Of a stretch of DNA of 64,000 nt, positions 34,501 to 40,359 are shown in pieces. The notes beneath the pieces were generated by a model, which saw only the letters and a list, made by a program, of their open reading frames with translations, did no database searches and was not told the DNA's origin. Numbering within the stretch: position 1 is the first letter of the stretch; each line of letters begins with the position of its first letter. Source of the stretch: Ditylenchus dipsaci (Eukaryota > Nematoda > Chromadorea > Rhabditida > Anguinidae); the NCBI GenBank assembly GCA_004194705.1, contig SADC01000031.1, forward strand, positions 248,001-312,000, read 5' to 3'. The position numbers and the translations under genes are program-made.

Positions 34501-34514
34501 CCCATCTTGGGCAT
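3..34514 (-). CDS. Predicted type II membrane protein with four tandem M13 (neprilysin-like) metallopeptidase modules
   Basis: M13 peptidases (neprilysin, ECE) are membrane-anchored ectoenzymes that cleave peptides with a zinc held by HExxH and a downstream ExxxD Glu. Here about 41 exons splice in phase into roughly 3,240 codons: N-terminal tail, one hydrophobic helix (residues about 9-35), then four modules of about 780-840 residues, each close to the length of a whole neprilysin. Linkers of the form xGxPPxTxTxP join them. The junction introns (27598-27556, 15992-15945, 8111-7557) are all phase 1. The last module ends CKVW plus two residues and a TGA at 5-3, like the CxVW end of known M13 enzymes, so the gene ends here. 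The chosen start (34514) lies 2 nt after a TTTTTAG, possibly a splice or trans-splice acceptor; an in-frame ATG at 34619 is the alternative. Two missing bases in module 1 must be assumed. The catalytic part would face outside the cell or the lumen. Splitting into separate genes remains possible. Confidence 0.72.
645..793. repeat. Palindromic MITE in an intron of module 4
   Basis: The arms around 690-720 and 763-793 are inverted copies containing AATATACGAGAAATTCCACA. Related words occur at about 9,965-10,015 and 50,230-50,265, so this is a dispersed family. Confidence 0.55.
2281..2381. repeat. 101-bp MITE with about 26-bp near-perfect inverted ends
   Basis: It starts GGTTCTTACGGGTTATCCGC and ends with its reverse complement. 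A second member with GGTTCTTTTCGGTTAT ends lies at 14789-14897. Both are in introns of the M13 gene. Confidence 0.75.
2990..3970. repeat. Large foldback element (family A)
   Basis: Left arm about 3,005-3,335 and right arm about 3,520-3,960 are inverted copies; the spacer holds short GC-rich hairpins near 3,395-3,460. The arms contain GGGGGACCAAGG and the words TTTTCTGGACTA and CACTTGGAGCAA. A second copy of the inner part is at 55530-55790. Confidence 0.65.
4062..4696. other. Intron sequence without recognised gene
   Basis: Part of the 2.76-kb intron between exons 5159-4697 and 1936-1763. It is AT-rich and holds fragments resembling 2,455-2,530 in inverted orientation (GAGCAGTTGT words). No gene is seen. 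Confidence 0.5.
6253..7240. repeat. Large foldback element (family B)
   Basis: Arms at about 6,253-6,700 and 6,830-7,200 are inverted copies. The centre (6,715-6,830) is a second palindrome with a CGCCCCCTTCGGGGGCG core. It sits in the intron between exons 7399-7262 and 6165-6104. Related arms occur at 36,330-36,400, 37,915-38,190, 54,930-55,065, 59,120-59,250 and 63,640-64,000. Confidence 0.7.
7942..8058. repeat. MITE, CCGTATT..CTCTAATA family
   Basis: Both ends carry CCGTATTCTCTCTAATAGAG in inverted orientation, with an internal extra copy of the CTCTATTAGAGAG word. It lies in the module 3/4 junction intron. Confidence 0.7.
8112..15944 (-). CDS. M13 module 3, catalytically canonical
   Basis: Exons: 15944-15794, 14768-14666, 14605-14093, 11953-11598, 11023-10393, 9766-9738, 9684-9569, 9524-9336, 8481-8367, 8311-8112. 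The linker [13 protein letters not shown] runs into [15 protein letters not shown] run of six Asp residues lies in exon 14605-14093. The 29-nt exon 9766-9738 carries VNAWFQPQL (substrate motif); exon 9684-9569 carries GHELTHGF; exon 9524-9336 carries GENIADNGG; the last exon has HSPSKYR and ends [10 protein letters not shown] before the linker to module 4. All zinc ligands, the catalytic Glu and the His/Arg pair are present. Length is about 801 codons, as expected for one M13 enzyme. The 2.1-kb intron 14092-11954 contains a Harbinger-type fossil and a 32-bp-repeat foldback; the 1-kb intron 15793-14769 holds a palindromic element. Confidence 0.76.
8515..8800. repeat. Inverted-repeat element in a module 3 intron
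   Basis: The inverted words at about 8,650-8,700 and 8,745-8,800 contain GAGCTACAAAACCCACTT, and another GTGGGTTTTGT copy lies at 8,507. This looks like a nested MITE. Confidence 0.45.
10120..10305. repeat. Foldback MITE (family F)
   Basis: Inverted arms containing TAATCATTGAACTTCT flank a TTCTAACAAAACAAGGC centre. The same words occur at 23,320-23,345 and 26,590-26,715 around the LTR element. Confidence 0.5.
11085..11141. repeat. Short palindrome with pogo-like CTCGATTTA ends
   Basis: ACTCTCGATTTAG and its inverted partner CTAAATCGAGAGT flank about 30 bp. It resembles the ends of the element at 52531-52960. Confidence 0.4.
12233..12988. mobile_element. PIF/Harbinger-like element with TAA target duplication
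   Basis: The ends TGGCTCGTTCACGGACT and its inverse are flanked by TAA on both sides (12230-12232 and 12989-12991). The subterminal regions carry many alternating copies of the GACTTAGACTGA word in both orientations. The interior encodes a Harbinger-type fragment on the minus strand. The element is in the module 3 intron 14092-11954 and shares its end words and TAA duplication with 52144-52988. Confidence 0.65.
12590..12770 (-). pseudogene. Fossil PIF/Harbinger transposase C-terminus
   Basis: Minus-strand translation gives a stretch resembling the end of the Harbinger DDE nuclease (IENxxGIxAxxWRIL, SIEC, and a VLHN motif near the end). Stop codons interrupt it, and the catalytic Asp residues upstream are not visible. 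It lies inside the TAA-flanked element 12233-12988. The match is by family pattern only. Confidence 0.45.
13237..13975. repeat. Foldback element built of 32-bp TTGGCCAAT repeats
   Basis: Left arm (13,240-13,500) holds about five units of roughly 32 bp of the form GCCAATCGRGTTTTGGCCAA plus a TTTACTTCT spacer. The right arm (13,695-13,975) is the inverse. The outer ends carry GAGTTAGCC and GGCCAACTC. Confidence 0.65.
14789..14897. repeat. MITE, second copy of the GGTTCTT..CGGTTAT family
   Basis: The inverted ends GGTTCTTTTCGGTTAT flank about 60 bp. It is in the intron just upstream of exon 14768-14666. Confidence 0.65.
14960..15380. repeat. Palindromic foldback element
   Basis: The ends CACGGGGTTTCA and TGAAACCCCGTG and most of the interior (ATTTTGTATGAGATCAGCT, GAAAATACAGACC and their inverses) pair across a centre near 15,165. 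Confidence 0.6.
15993..27555 (-). CDS. M13 module 2, catalytically canonical, with HExxH on a 24-nt micro-exon
   Basis: Exons: 27555-27281, 27235-27186, 23171-22972, 22561-22228, 21952-21305, 18555-18282, 18228-18105, 17681-17658, 17596-17210, 16124-15993; all junctions keep phase. The linker [12 protein letters not shown] leads into [14 protein letters not shown]. The zinc motif GHELTHGFD is spread over a 24-nt exon (17681-17658) and its two junctions. The next exon carries GENIADNGG, and HSPSRYR sits near the C-terminus, so the active site looks complete. NAWYNP is the substrate-side motif. Compared with modules 3 and 4, exon 21952-21305 carries an extra charged Lys/Glu-rich loop of up to about 100 residues before the [15 protein letters not shown] stretch. 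The 4-kb second intron hosts an antisense LTR element; others hold pogo-like MITEs. Confidence 0.75.
16410..16528. repeat. Short inverted-repeat element
   Basis: GACCACATACATTTTGTCAA on the left pairs with an inverted, slightly diverged copy at 16,500-16,527. The rest of this 1.1-kb intron (16125-17209) shows no gene. Confidence 0.5.
18752..18949. repeat. Near-perfect palindrome of about 195 bp
   Basis: Arms of about 85 bp begin AACCATAGCCGTCGCCGACA or its near copy and pair almost completely. It lies at the 5' side (minus sense) of module 2 exon 18555-18282. Confidence 0.65.
19232..19317. repeat. Pogo-type MITE
   Basis: The ends GGTCAAACCTCGATACAACG and the inverse ACTGTA-side copy flank a short centre with AACGAACCTT. 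Confidence 0.6.
19352..19520. repeat. MITE, TACTTATTCGGTTTAGGGGC family (family C), copy 1
   Basis: The ends read GTACTTATTCGGTTTAGGGG then GCGCACCCTAAATTTCGTCA, with inverse copies on the right. The centre has repeats of the TTGCACGATA word. Other copies are at 20573-20734 and 39312-39492. Confidence 0.7.
19840..20400 (+). pseudogene. GC-richer coding-like stretch of unknown origin, broken by stops
   Basis: This block is less AT-rich than its surroundings and has three short open stretches in different frames on the plus strand (from 19,842, 20,042 and 20,128). One ends in a Lys/Arg-rich tail in an overlapping frame. It lies between two family C MITEs in a module 2 intron. I do not recognise the protein; it could be a degraded retroelement ORF or processed gene copy. 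Confidence 0.3.
20573..20734. repeat. Family C MITE, copy 2
   Basis: TACTTATTCGGTTTAGGGGC on the left and the diverged inverse ending GTACC on the right. Confidence 0.65.
22583..22701. repeat. Pogo-type MITE
   Basis: ACAGTACACGCTCGATACAA and its inverse flank repeated TTATATCGAG words. It sits in the 410-bp intron 22971-22562. Confidence 0.7.
22716..22914. repeat. Pogo-type MITE flanked by TA
   Basis: The ends CAGTCAAACCACGATATAAC and the inverse with GAGGTTTGACTG. The interior repeats TTCGTTATATCGAGGG. It is directly next to 22583-22701. Confidence 0.7.
23240..23345. repeat. Left outer arm of a disrupted element around the LTR insertion
   Basis: CATGCCCACGCTAA here is inverted at about 26,741-26,755 as TTAGCGTGGGCATG, and the CATTGAAC/CGCTGGGAA words recur inverted at 26,585-26,600. 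The 23,255 part looks like a tRNA-type A-box (GTGGCGCACCGCGTACGCG). Confidence 0.4.
23360..23500. repeat. CGTCCTCGTC-rich simple sequence, left block
   Basis: Many short CGTCC/CGTCTT words in one orientation. A matching block with both orientations lies at 26,425-26,585. Confidence 0.5.
23955..24130 (+). repeat. 5' LTR
   Basis: 176 bp with a CAATCACC..TATAAAGG promoter-like region and AATAAAG. It is longer than the 3' LTR because of an extra TCTGAACGTCTGTGT segment and an extra TCTC repeat, so the 3' copy has lost or the 5' copy gained these after insertion. Confidence 0.82.
24132..24142 (+). promoter_or_regulatory. Primer-binding site, tRNA-Ser type
   Basis: TGGCGCAGTCG lies two bases after the LTR. 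It complements the usual CGACTGCGCCA 3' end of tRNA-Ser, as in several insect gypsy-group elements. Confidence 0.65.
24145..25665 (+). pseudogene. gag-protease reading frame with two in-frame stops
   Basis: One frame runs from ATG 24145 to 25665 with TAA at 24220 and TGA at 24739; both can arise by single C-to-T changes (CAA, CGA). The gag core (about 24,300-24,800) has the [11 protein letters not shown] and [12 protein letters not shown] words. Then come two zinc knuckles ([13 protein letters not shown] and [14 protein letters not shown], about 24,930-25,030) and the protease motif [12 protein letters not shown] (about 25,205). Near the end, [13 protein letters not shown] looks like a third, degenerate knuckle. 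The frame stops where the rest of pol would begin. Confidence 0.78.
25666..26187 (+). other. Ser/Gln-rich non-pol tail of the LTR element
   Basis: About 520 bp between the protease frame and the 3' LTR. It is rich in GTCAGTCAAG-type words open in several frames, but shows no reverse transcriptase or integrase motif. The last 9 bp (26179-26187) are the purine tract. Confidence 0.5.
26188..26332 (+). repeat. 3' LTR
   Basis: 145 bp matching the 5' LTR apart from a few substitutions and two deletions. Confidence 0.82.
26425..26600. repeat. CGTCCTCGTC-rich block with internal inversion
   Basis: CGTCCACGTCCTCGTCCTAG switches to the inverse orientation at about 26,538, forming a hairpin. It pairs in composition with 23,360-23,500. 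Confidence 0.5.
26917..26998 (-). repeat. tRNA-derived SINE-like sequence
   Basis: The minus strand has an A-box-like TGGCGCAGTGAGTAGCG and a B-box-like GCAGGTTCGATCCTG about 45 nt apart, but the acceptor stem pairs poorly. A similar B-box half is at about 26,770-26,800 (plus) and an A-box half at about 23,255 (plus), so this is probably repeat material rather than a working tRNA. Confidence 0.4.
27599..34514 (-). CDS. M13 module 1 with transmembrane anchor; altered third zinc ligand
   Basis: Exons: 34514-34355, 34304-34019, 32712-32614, 32566-32341, 32282-32046, 30616-30037, 29546-29241, 28391-28002, 27842-27599. The first encodes a short tail, a Leu/Thr-rich membrane helix and a Ser/Thr/Asn stalk. 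The second begins the M13 fold with the [13 protein letters not shown]ys motif. The zinc site reads GHELAHSLD, so both His and the catalytic Glu remain, but the ENIADNGG motif is DNFADNAG: the third zinc ligand is Asp. The usual NAxY substrate motif is NAMF. The HSPxxYR motif (His711/Arg717 of neprilysin) is kept. The 32613 donor is GC rather than GT. Two spots need one extra base: the G run at 34245-34248 and the A run at 32451-32454 (plus strand). It could be a weak or non-catalytic module. Confidence 0.7.
28605..28791. repeat. Pogo-type MITE flanked by TA
   Basis: CAGTCAAACCTCGATAATCC at both ends in inverted orientation; the interior repeats CGCTAAACCGCCACC. It lies in the intron 29240-28392. 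Confidence 0.8.
29055..29195. repeat. Decayed inverted-repeat MITE
   Basis: ATTCAACCCTCAATTTAACG on the left and the inverse ending CGCAGGTTGAATTAA on the right. It looks like a diverged pogo-type end. Confidence 0.45.
29625..29800. repeat. Repeat with GGGTCATAAATAACCCC words
   Basis: Two direct copies of GGGTCATAAATAACCCC are followed by two inverse-like ATAAATAAACCCC/GGTTTATTTATGGGGG words. Intron 30036-29547 holds nothing else recognisable. Confidence 0.4.
30657..30762. repeat. About 105-bp MITE
   Basis: AGAGATGCGGATTT at the left pairs with GATCCGCATCTCT at the right. It directly abuts the splice acceptor region of exon 30616-30037. Confidence 0.5.
31076..31368. repeat. Pogo-type MITE, larger form, flanked by TA
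   Basis: CAGTCAAACCTCGATTATCC opens it and the inverse with GAGGTTCGACTG closes it. The subterminal AGTTCGTTCCTGCCTTGG word and its inverse match the element at 52531-52960; part also matches 63,520-63,640. Confidence 0.75.
31380..31850. repeat. Near-perfect large palindrome (foldback family D)
   Basis: Arms of about 220 bp pair across a centre near 31,610. Each arm has three TTTACGCCCTCAAAA-type repeats, then GCATGTAGCCCTGAATCT. Similar elements are at 36,405-36,775 and 39,745-40,280. Confidence 0.75.
32567..32613 (-). other. GC-AG intron in module 1
   Basis: Between exons 32712-32614 and 32566-32341 the only in-phase junction is AAG|GC..TTTAG|CGA. It is a 47-nt phase-0 intron with a GC donor. 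Confidence 0.5.
32758..33011. repeat. MITE, CCGTATT..CTCTAATAAGCGCCC family
   Basis: CGTATTATCTCTAATAAGCG on the left and the inverse AGAGATAATACGG on the right; the centre has a GCATATTTTTCAACCC-type word. Confidence 0.7.
33081..33160. repeat. 80-bp MITE, CTCTAATA family
   Basis: CCGCATTTGCCTCTAATAAC and inverse; the centre repeats GGTGAGTTATT. Confidence 0.6.
33200..33860 (+). mobile_element. Decayed Tc1/mariner-type element
   Basis: It starts CAGGGTGGCCCAACTTTTT after TA, like the element at 59458. About 33,578-33,680 (plus) encodes a fragment like [16 protein letters not shown], matching the transposase C-terminus of the 59-kb element. The right inverted end is partial (AACAAAATGGCAAACATAGG near 33,820-33,845). 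Confidence 0.6.
34345..34514 (-). other. N-terminal transmembrane segment exon of the M13 gene
   Basis: Translation from 34514 gives a seven-residue polar tail (MPKMGKS), then about 26 hydrophobic residues rich in Leu, Thr and Val, then Ser/Asn/Asp-rich stalk sequence. This is the signal-anchor layout of neprilysin. No such helix is seen between modules 1-2, 2-3 or 3-4, which argues for one anchor serving four ectodomains. Confidence 0.65.
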
Positions 34515-34675
34515 TGCTAAAAATATAAACACATTTGAATTAGAATTCTTATAATCTTCGAATTGACTGTTGACTTGTTTTAGTGCTGCCTGGCAAGAAA
34601 AATGGGCGCTATGTGACAATAGATGGGGTTTTTTCTTGATCGACCATATTGTTTCTTTGTTATTGTGATTGCTTG

Positions 34676-34792
34676 GGCTTAGGCCAGGGTTGGCCAGCGT
34701 ATACTAGGATGGACTTAAACATAAGTCTGAGATATGTTTAAGTCCGACCTAGCATGCACTGGCCACCCTTACCTAATCCTAAGCATAAAAAA
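34676..34792. repeat. Hairpin MITE (family E), copy 1
   Basis: CTTAGGCCAGGGTTGGCCAG and its near inverse flank inverted GGACTTAAACAT words. Copy 2 is at 46744-46877. Confidence 0.6.
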
Positions 34793-35021
34793 TACAACAG
34801 GGAACCAAGGCAAAAACCGCTCCGTTGTCATAAAGGGCCGAAAAATTTTTGATTAATAATTGTTTCTTCGCATTTTTTATTATTTATAATTAGTTATCAA
34901 ACGTTTCCTATGTGATGATTTTTTGTTAAAAAAGGCACAAAAATGGTTTCTAACAGTTGTCTGATCTGAAAGGCGTGTTTTTTTAAAAAAAATTGACCAA
35001 CATTTTTTAATTTTTATTATA

Positions 35022-35264
35022 CCGTATTCACTCTATTTATCGCCCACCCTCTAATAAACGTCTTCTTTTAAGGATCTATATCTCAGTTAAAAAAATTATT
35101 TTGCAAATCTGTTTTTTGCGTTTTCTTAGTTACCACGAGTTTACCTAATTCCACTTTTTAAATTTTGGTTGAGCACCCAAAAATCTCAAAACCGAAATAT
35201 TTTTTTCCGATTTTTTAAGGATTGAAAAATAAACGCCCATGGGCGATTAAAAGAGTGAATACGG
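35022..35264. repeat. MITE, CCGTATT..CTCTA family
   Basis: CCGTATTCACTCTATTTATC at the left and the inverse AGAGTGAATACGG at the right, with GCGATTAA/TTTATCGCCCA inside. Confidence 0.7.
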
Positions 35265-35269
35265 TATCT

Positions 35270-36330
35270 CCTCCTACCCAAAAATTATTGAAGGGTACAC
35301 AAAACCAACATTTCAAAAAATGTATTATGCAAAAGCCTTCATAACTAATAGCCAGGCGCTATACGGGCCTAAACTTAATTAAAAATTATTATTCTTTCGC
35401 CACAAAAGATATTGCTAAAAAATCAGCAAAGTTTAAGCTTAGATTATCTCTGTTAATTTGTTTAACATGTTTCAGGGATTTTAGGGCTAGTAAGGCAAAA
35501 AAAAGCGAACGGATTAAAGCCTGGAGCCAAGATTTCAAAAAACAAGAACATCAAAATTATAAACTCAAAAAGCCATTGTTTAAATTCTTTTGAGTTATTT
35601 CTAATGTATTTTGCCTGATATTTCGTTGAATTTGTATGGTACAAAAAGTTTATGGTCCAAAAGATGGAGACAATGTAAATAGTAGACATTAATAAGAGTG
35701 TAAATGGAAGAAAGTAGTCATTTTCGATCTAAAACTAATTTGCTTAGCTGTAGTTATTCTTGTTAATGGTTCTGATAAGCTTTTATTGCTTTAAAATGTT
35801 CATATAGACATTTCGGCTATTTCTTTTTATTAAAAGAAATGCGTTTAAAACAAAAAAAGTTGCGATAAAAATAATTTAATTTTGCAGAACGAAACTGAGT
35901 GTATCAGAAACTCAAGTTTAATCATAAAAGACTCTAGAGAACTTTTTTTTACTCGCGTACGAGAGGTTCGGGTCATTGGATAGCAATGTGAGGACTTTAA
36001 TCAATTTTTTTAAGTAGCTAGCTCGTAGCCAGAAAAACTAGTACAAGAAGTTAAAAAAATACAAAAAAAATTCTAAAAAAAATAAAAAATGGATGAATTT
36101 GATGCCTCCCGCCTATTTTTTTTTGATTTTAAATACAAATTTCGATAAGAAAAAATTTTAAAATAATGACTTTTCCTTCAAGACAATAACATAAAAACAT
36201 AAAAAAAAATATGTAAAAAGTGACCGAAGTGTACAAGAACACAGTTGAAAAACATGGTAAGACACCCAAAAAATATAATCATCTACATTTTATCATTTCT
36301 GCCATAAAGTGGTACCTTTTATCTCCTTAG
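35270..36330. other. Intergenic stretch without recognised gene
   Basis: AT-rich, with long A and T runs. The open frame at 35,462-35,689 (minus) is hydrophobic but has no start context, splice partners or family resemblance. Confidence 0.5.
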
Positions 36331-36400
36331 CCTCCCTATACATCCCTTATTCCCTTTAAAATTCAAAAGACGCCAATTCAAATTATGAATTTTTGACTAA
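36330..36400. repeat. Family B arm fragment
   Basis: TCCCTATACATCCCTTATTC and ACGCCAATTCAAATT match the family B arms at 6,500-6,560 and 6,960-7,020. Confidence 0.5.
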
Positions 36401-36404
36401 AAAT

Positions 36405-36775
36405 TTATGGCTCAAATCGAAAACACCCGTCAAAATCATTAAATCTCCCGTCAAATTTTTAAAAATTATGCTTCTCAGTGTATACTTTTCAAAATTTCTA
36501 TTTTTTTGCATTAGCATGTAGCCCTGAATCTCTAGGTTCTGATAAGATATTTACTAGCTTGATACAATTTCGAAAAACGGGAGAAAAATTGAGTTTTTCA
36601 AAACTACACCTTTTTTTAAATGAATTGTTCTCCCACTTTTCAAGATTGTATCGACCTAGTTGATGGCTTATCAGAAACTAGAGATTCAGGGCTACATGCA
36701 AAAAAAAGTATACACCTAGAACGAGAAGTTTTAAAAATTTGACGGGAGATTTAATGATTTTGACGGGTGTTTTCA
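36405..36775. repeat. Foldback family D, copy 2
   Basis: AACACCCGTCAAAATCATTA and the inverse close the element; the arms contain GCATGTAGCCCTGAATCT. Confidence 0.65.
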
Positions 36776-36777
36776 GG

Positions 36778-37391
36778 TACAGTCAAACCTCTCATTAACA
36801 TACACCCTTGTGACCGGGACTTGCCGTATGTTAATGAGAGGTGTATGTAAATGGGGAGTATGTTAATAAGAGAGCCAGATTCCATTATTAAGCTTAGTGT
36901 ATGTTAATAGGAGAGCCTGTTCAATTTTAAGGCCAAATTTCAGAACACACCCCACAGTCAATTTCCGAACACACCGATTTCGGAACACACCCCTTAAATA
37001 AATCAGCTAATTTTTTTTTAACAAATTTAGAACAGCTTGGAAGAACAAGGCAAATTTTTTTATAAAAATTAAAATAAATTTGCCTTGGTTCCTCAGGCTT
37101 TTTCGAAATTTCCTTAAAAAATTGAGATTTTGTAAATTTTTTTGTAGAAACAGAGTTTAACTCGAAAAAAATTGGAAAAGCTTCGACTGTATGTTAATGG
37201 GAGAGCCAATTGTTAGAACGGGACCGGACCTGGCCGTATGTTAATGAGAGGTGTATGTTAATGGGAGTGTATGTTAATGGGAGAGGTCATTTTGCCTTGA
37301 TTTCAATGAAGCCAACCAAAGCTTAACCAGCCGTATGTTAATGGGAGAGCGTATGTTCATGGGGAGTATGTTAATGAGAGGTTCGACTGTA
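36778..37391. repeat. Pogo-type element with CATTAACATA ends
   Basis: CAGTCAAACCTCTCATTAAC opens and the inverse with GAGGTTCGACTG closes. The word GTATGTTAATGGGAGAG recurs at least six times in the right half. Confidence 0.7.
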
Positions 37392-37914
37392 CAGCCAAAA
37401 ATTATGGTCGAACTTTTTTTTCCAAAAAGTACTTCCCCACACCTAAAAATTTGTTTTCTACCATTTTTACGCCTCAAAAACGCGTTCTAAGTGTTCAAAA
37501 CGCAATTTCGGGACATTACCGTAAAGTGTAGTCCTGCTGTTTCTAGCAGCACTGAAATTGGAGGGGACATTGTTTTATTTACAAAAACGTATTTGTACGC
37601 AGTTTCGAACTAAATTTTTACGAAAATCATTAAAATATACGTTTGACAAAAAGGTTTTGCATTCTTTTCAGCCATAAACTTAGTTAAATGTTCAAAGTAT
37701 TAGTCAACAATATAAGTCTTCAATTCACGACGGAATTCTGGGTCTATCAATGTGTACGTCGCATAAAAATATCCAAATTCATTTCAGACGTAGATTTTTT
37801 GATGTCTAACGTTAAAAAAATGTATTTAGGTTCGGGAAAGCACTTTTTTATTTTATGAATTGAAAAATTTGCCGTGAGCGACCAAGGCAAAAAATATGTA
37901 AAAAAATGTCGAAA

Positions 37915-38200
37915 CAAAATTTAAATTGGCGCGAAACATTTTCAAACAGAATAAGGGCGGTATGGAAAGAAATAAAAGGAAGCCACTTTTATAGGAAAAT
38001 AGAAAAAGGTAAATGTTTGTATTAGATGTTTGTAAAAATACAAACATTGCGCTACCTTAGAGTCCGTTGCCAATAAATAAATAAAAAACAACAGGGGGGA
38101 CAAAGGCATATTTTGGACTCTGAGGTAGCCCCCGAACATTTACTTTTTCACGTTTCGCTATAAAATTGGCTCCCTTTTATTCCCCCATCGCCTCTCTATA
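37915..38200. repeat. Decayed family B foldback
   Basis: AAATTTAAATTGGCGCGAAA and the GGAAGCCACTTTTATAGG arm pair with the inverse at 38,140-38,195. The centre has AACAGGGGGGACAAAGGC. Confidence 0.5.
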
Positions 38201-38202
38201 TA

Positions 38203-38452
38203 CCGTATTTCCTCTAATAAGCGCCCCGGGGCGCTTATTTTTCAAACCTCCAAAAATCGGATAATTTGGAATTCGATTTCGAGATTTTCGGGTGCTCAAC
38301 TAAAATCTAAAAAGTGGAATCGGTAGAGCTCGTGGGAGTTAAGAAAACGTATCAAACAGCTTTGCAAAATATTGCTTCTACACTGAGATGCAGACCCTCA
38401 AAGTCAAGGGGGGCACTTATTAGAGCGGGGGCGCATATCAGAGGAAATACGG
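38203..38452. repeat. MITE, CCGTATTTCCTCTAATAAGC family
   Basis: It is the clearest member: CCGTATTTCCTCTAATAAGC on the left, with an inverse right end and a 10-bp GCGCCCCGGG core repeated in the arm. Confidence 0.75.
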
Positions 38453-38459
38453 TAGCCCT

Positions 38460-39310
38460 TTTTATCTTTAGCACTTAAAAGCCGGTTCATACTATTGCGA
38501 GCGTTTTGTTCAGAATTTCACGCTGAACAAGAAAGGAGAAAAAATTTTTCTGAAAAAGTGCTCTTACCTTGGAACCCTTACGGGTTGATTGCTGGACATC
38601 AGACAGTTTGAAAGTTGTTTTTGGTTTGGTTTCACGTAGCTGAAACACTTATCTGGTGCAGAATTTAACGAGCTTTCAAATAAATACAAATTTAATCGGG
38701 TGAGTGGCCGTATAACATGTAAAATATGAGCATTTTTCAAAAAAATTTAAATAAAAAAATTCAGTCATTTTTTGTAAGCATCGAACATTTTTTTGATATC
38801 ACCGTTTATTTTTCAGCACTTGAGCGTAACAGAAAGTGCAAAAGCTGCAGATCATTCTTATACCTAAACAAGACGGCAGCTTTTAATAGAAAGTAGTCCG
38901 AAAATCAACAAATTTATTGGTACCTTTGCTTTTTATGAGTTATTTCAAATTCGCGCCTTTTGTGGCGTTCTGTATTTTTGATGATTTTCAGACACAAAAT
39001 TTTATTTCTGTGAATTTATGCCAGTTAATGGTGAGACGAGCTCGAGCATGTGTCCTAACTCACAAAAATCGTACGAAAATTGTATATAAATCACAGTGTG
39101 ATATTCGCTTATGTACTCCTGAAAAAAATTTATATTCAACTTATACCCAAATGACCTGTTTACAATGGTTACACACACTGTTTCGCCTTGTTTAGACCCC
39201 ATTTTTGATAGCCGCAGCCATTTTTCAGGATTTCAGCGTCGTTGGCTAGATTTACTTCCATCGTTTCAACGACCTGAAAATTGCATATTTTTTAGGGCAT
39301 AAACTGATTT
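38460..39310. other. Intergenic stretch without recognised gene
   Basis: AT-rich with open frames on both strands but no splice-linked coding pattern, domain or repeat end that I can name. Confidence 0.45.
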
Positions 39311-39311
39311 G

Positions 39312-39492
39312 AGTAATTTTCGGTTGAGGGGCGCACCCTAAATTTCGTCAATTTTTTGTTTGAACTATCGTGCACAAATATTTCATCGTGCAAAAATTGA
39401 CATATTCAAAAATTGACGTACAAATATCGTGCTAATCGTGCAAATTATCGTGCAAAAATTAAACCGATAAATAAATTGTACCGAATAGGTAC
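39312..39492. repeat. Family C MITE, copy 3
   Basis: CGGTTGAGGGGCGCACCCTA and ATCGTGCAAAAATTGAC words; the right end is diverged (ACCGAATAGGTACC). Confidence 0.6.
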
Positions 39493-39744
39493 CTTGATTT
39501 GGTTTGCAAAAAGGCTGAAATATGCCCCGAAAAATTTGAAGCTTAAATATGCTAGAGTTTTCGTGTTTACTTTTAAAAAAAATTCAGTAACGTGTATACC
39601 GAATTCTCAGCTTTCCAACAAGCTATCAAACTTTATCAGATGATTTCAGAAATGTAGAGATTGGGTGATTTGAATGAACGAAAAAAGAACAGACACATTT
39701 TTTTGAGATATTTTTAGCGTTTTTTTAGCATTTTTGCAGGCTGT

Positions 39745-40280
39745 CAGTGAAAACACCCGTCAAAATATGTAAATCTCCCGTCAAATTTTCAAAACTTGTT
39801 GTTATCAATGTTTACTTTCGAAATTTTCAATTCTTTTGCACCAGCATGTAGCCCTCCATCTTTAGTTTTCAATGAGCTATCAACTGGCTTAAAGGAGAAC
39901 AGACAATAGGGGAGGTATTTTGACTAGAAAATGGGATTTTGATACCTTAAGTTAATTTAATTTTTATTTTTAACCCCAAACTTTTTTTACACCAATCGTT
40001 ATTACCATGAATCCACCCGACAAAAAACACATGAGATCGAAGTTTGGAATCAAAATTTTTTTTCGGAAAATTTGCCCTGGTCCAATTAGGGGGGTAACGG
40101 TACTTTTCGGAATTGTGTCAGAATTTTCATTTTCATAGAGATTCAGGGCTACATGCTGGTGCAAAAAAAATAAAAAATAAAAAAAAATTGAATTGGCTGA
40201 ATACAGCATTGAAAAGTGGAAGAACAAGAAGTTTTAAAAATTTGACGGGAGATTTACATATTTTGACGGGTGTTTTCAAT
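39745..40280. repeat. Foldback family D, copy 3
   Basis: AACACCCGTCAAAATATGTA and the inverse TACATATTTTGACGGGTGTT close it; both arms carry GCATGTAGCCCT words. Confidence 0.65.
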
Positions 40281-40359
40281 TTGAACCATTTTTCAATACA
40301 TATGCCGATGATTTATTTTTATTCTTCTAGTTTACGCATTTTACCTACCGTTTAACGTT

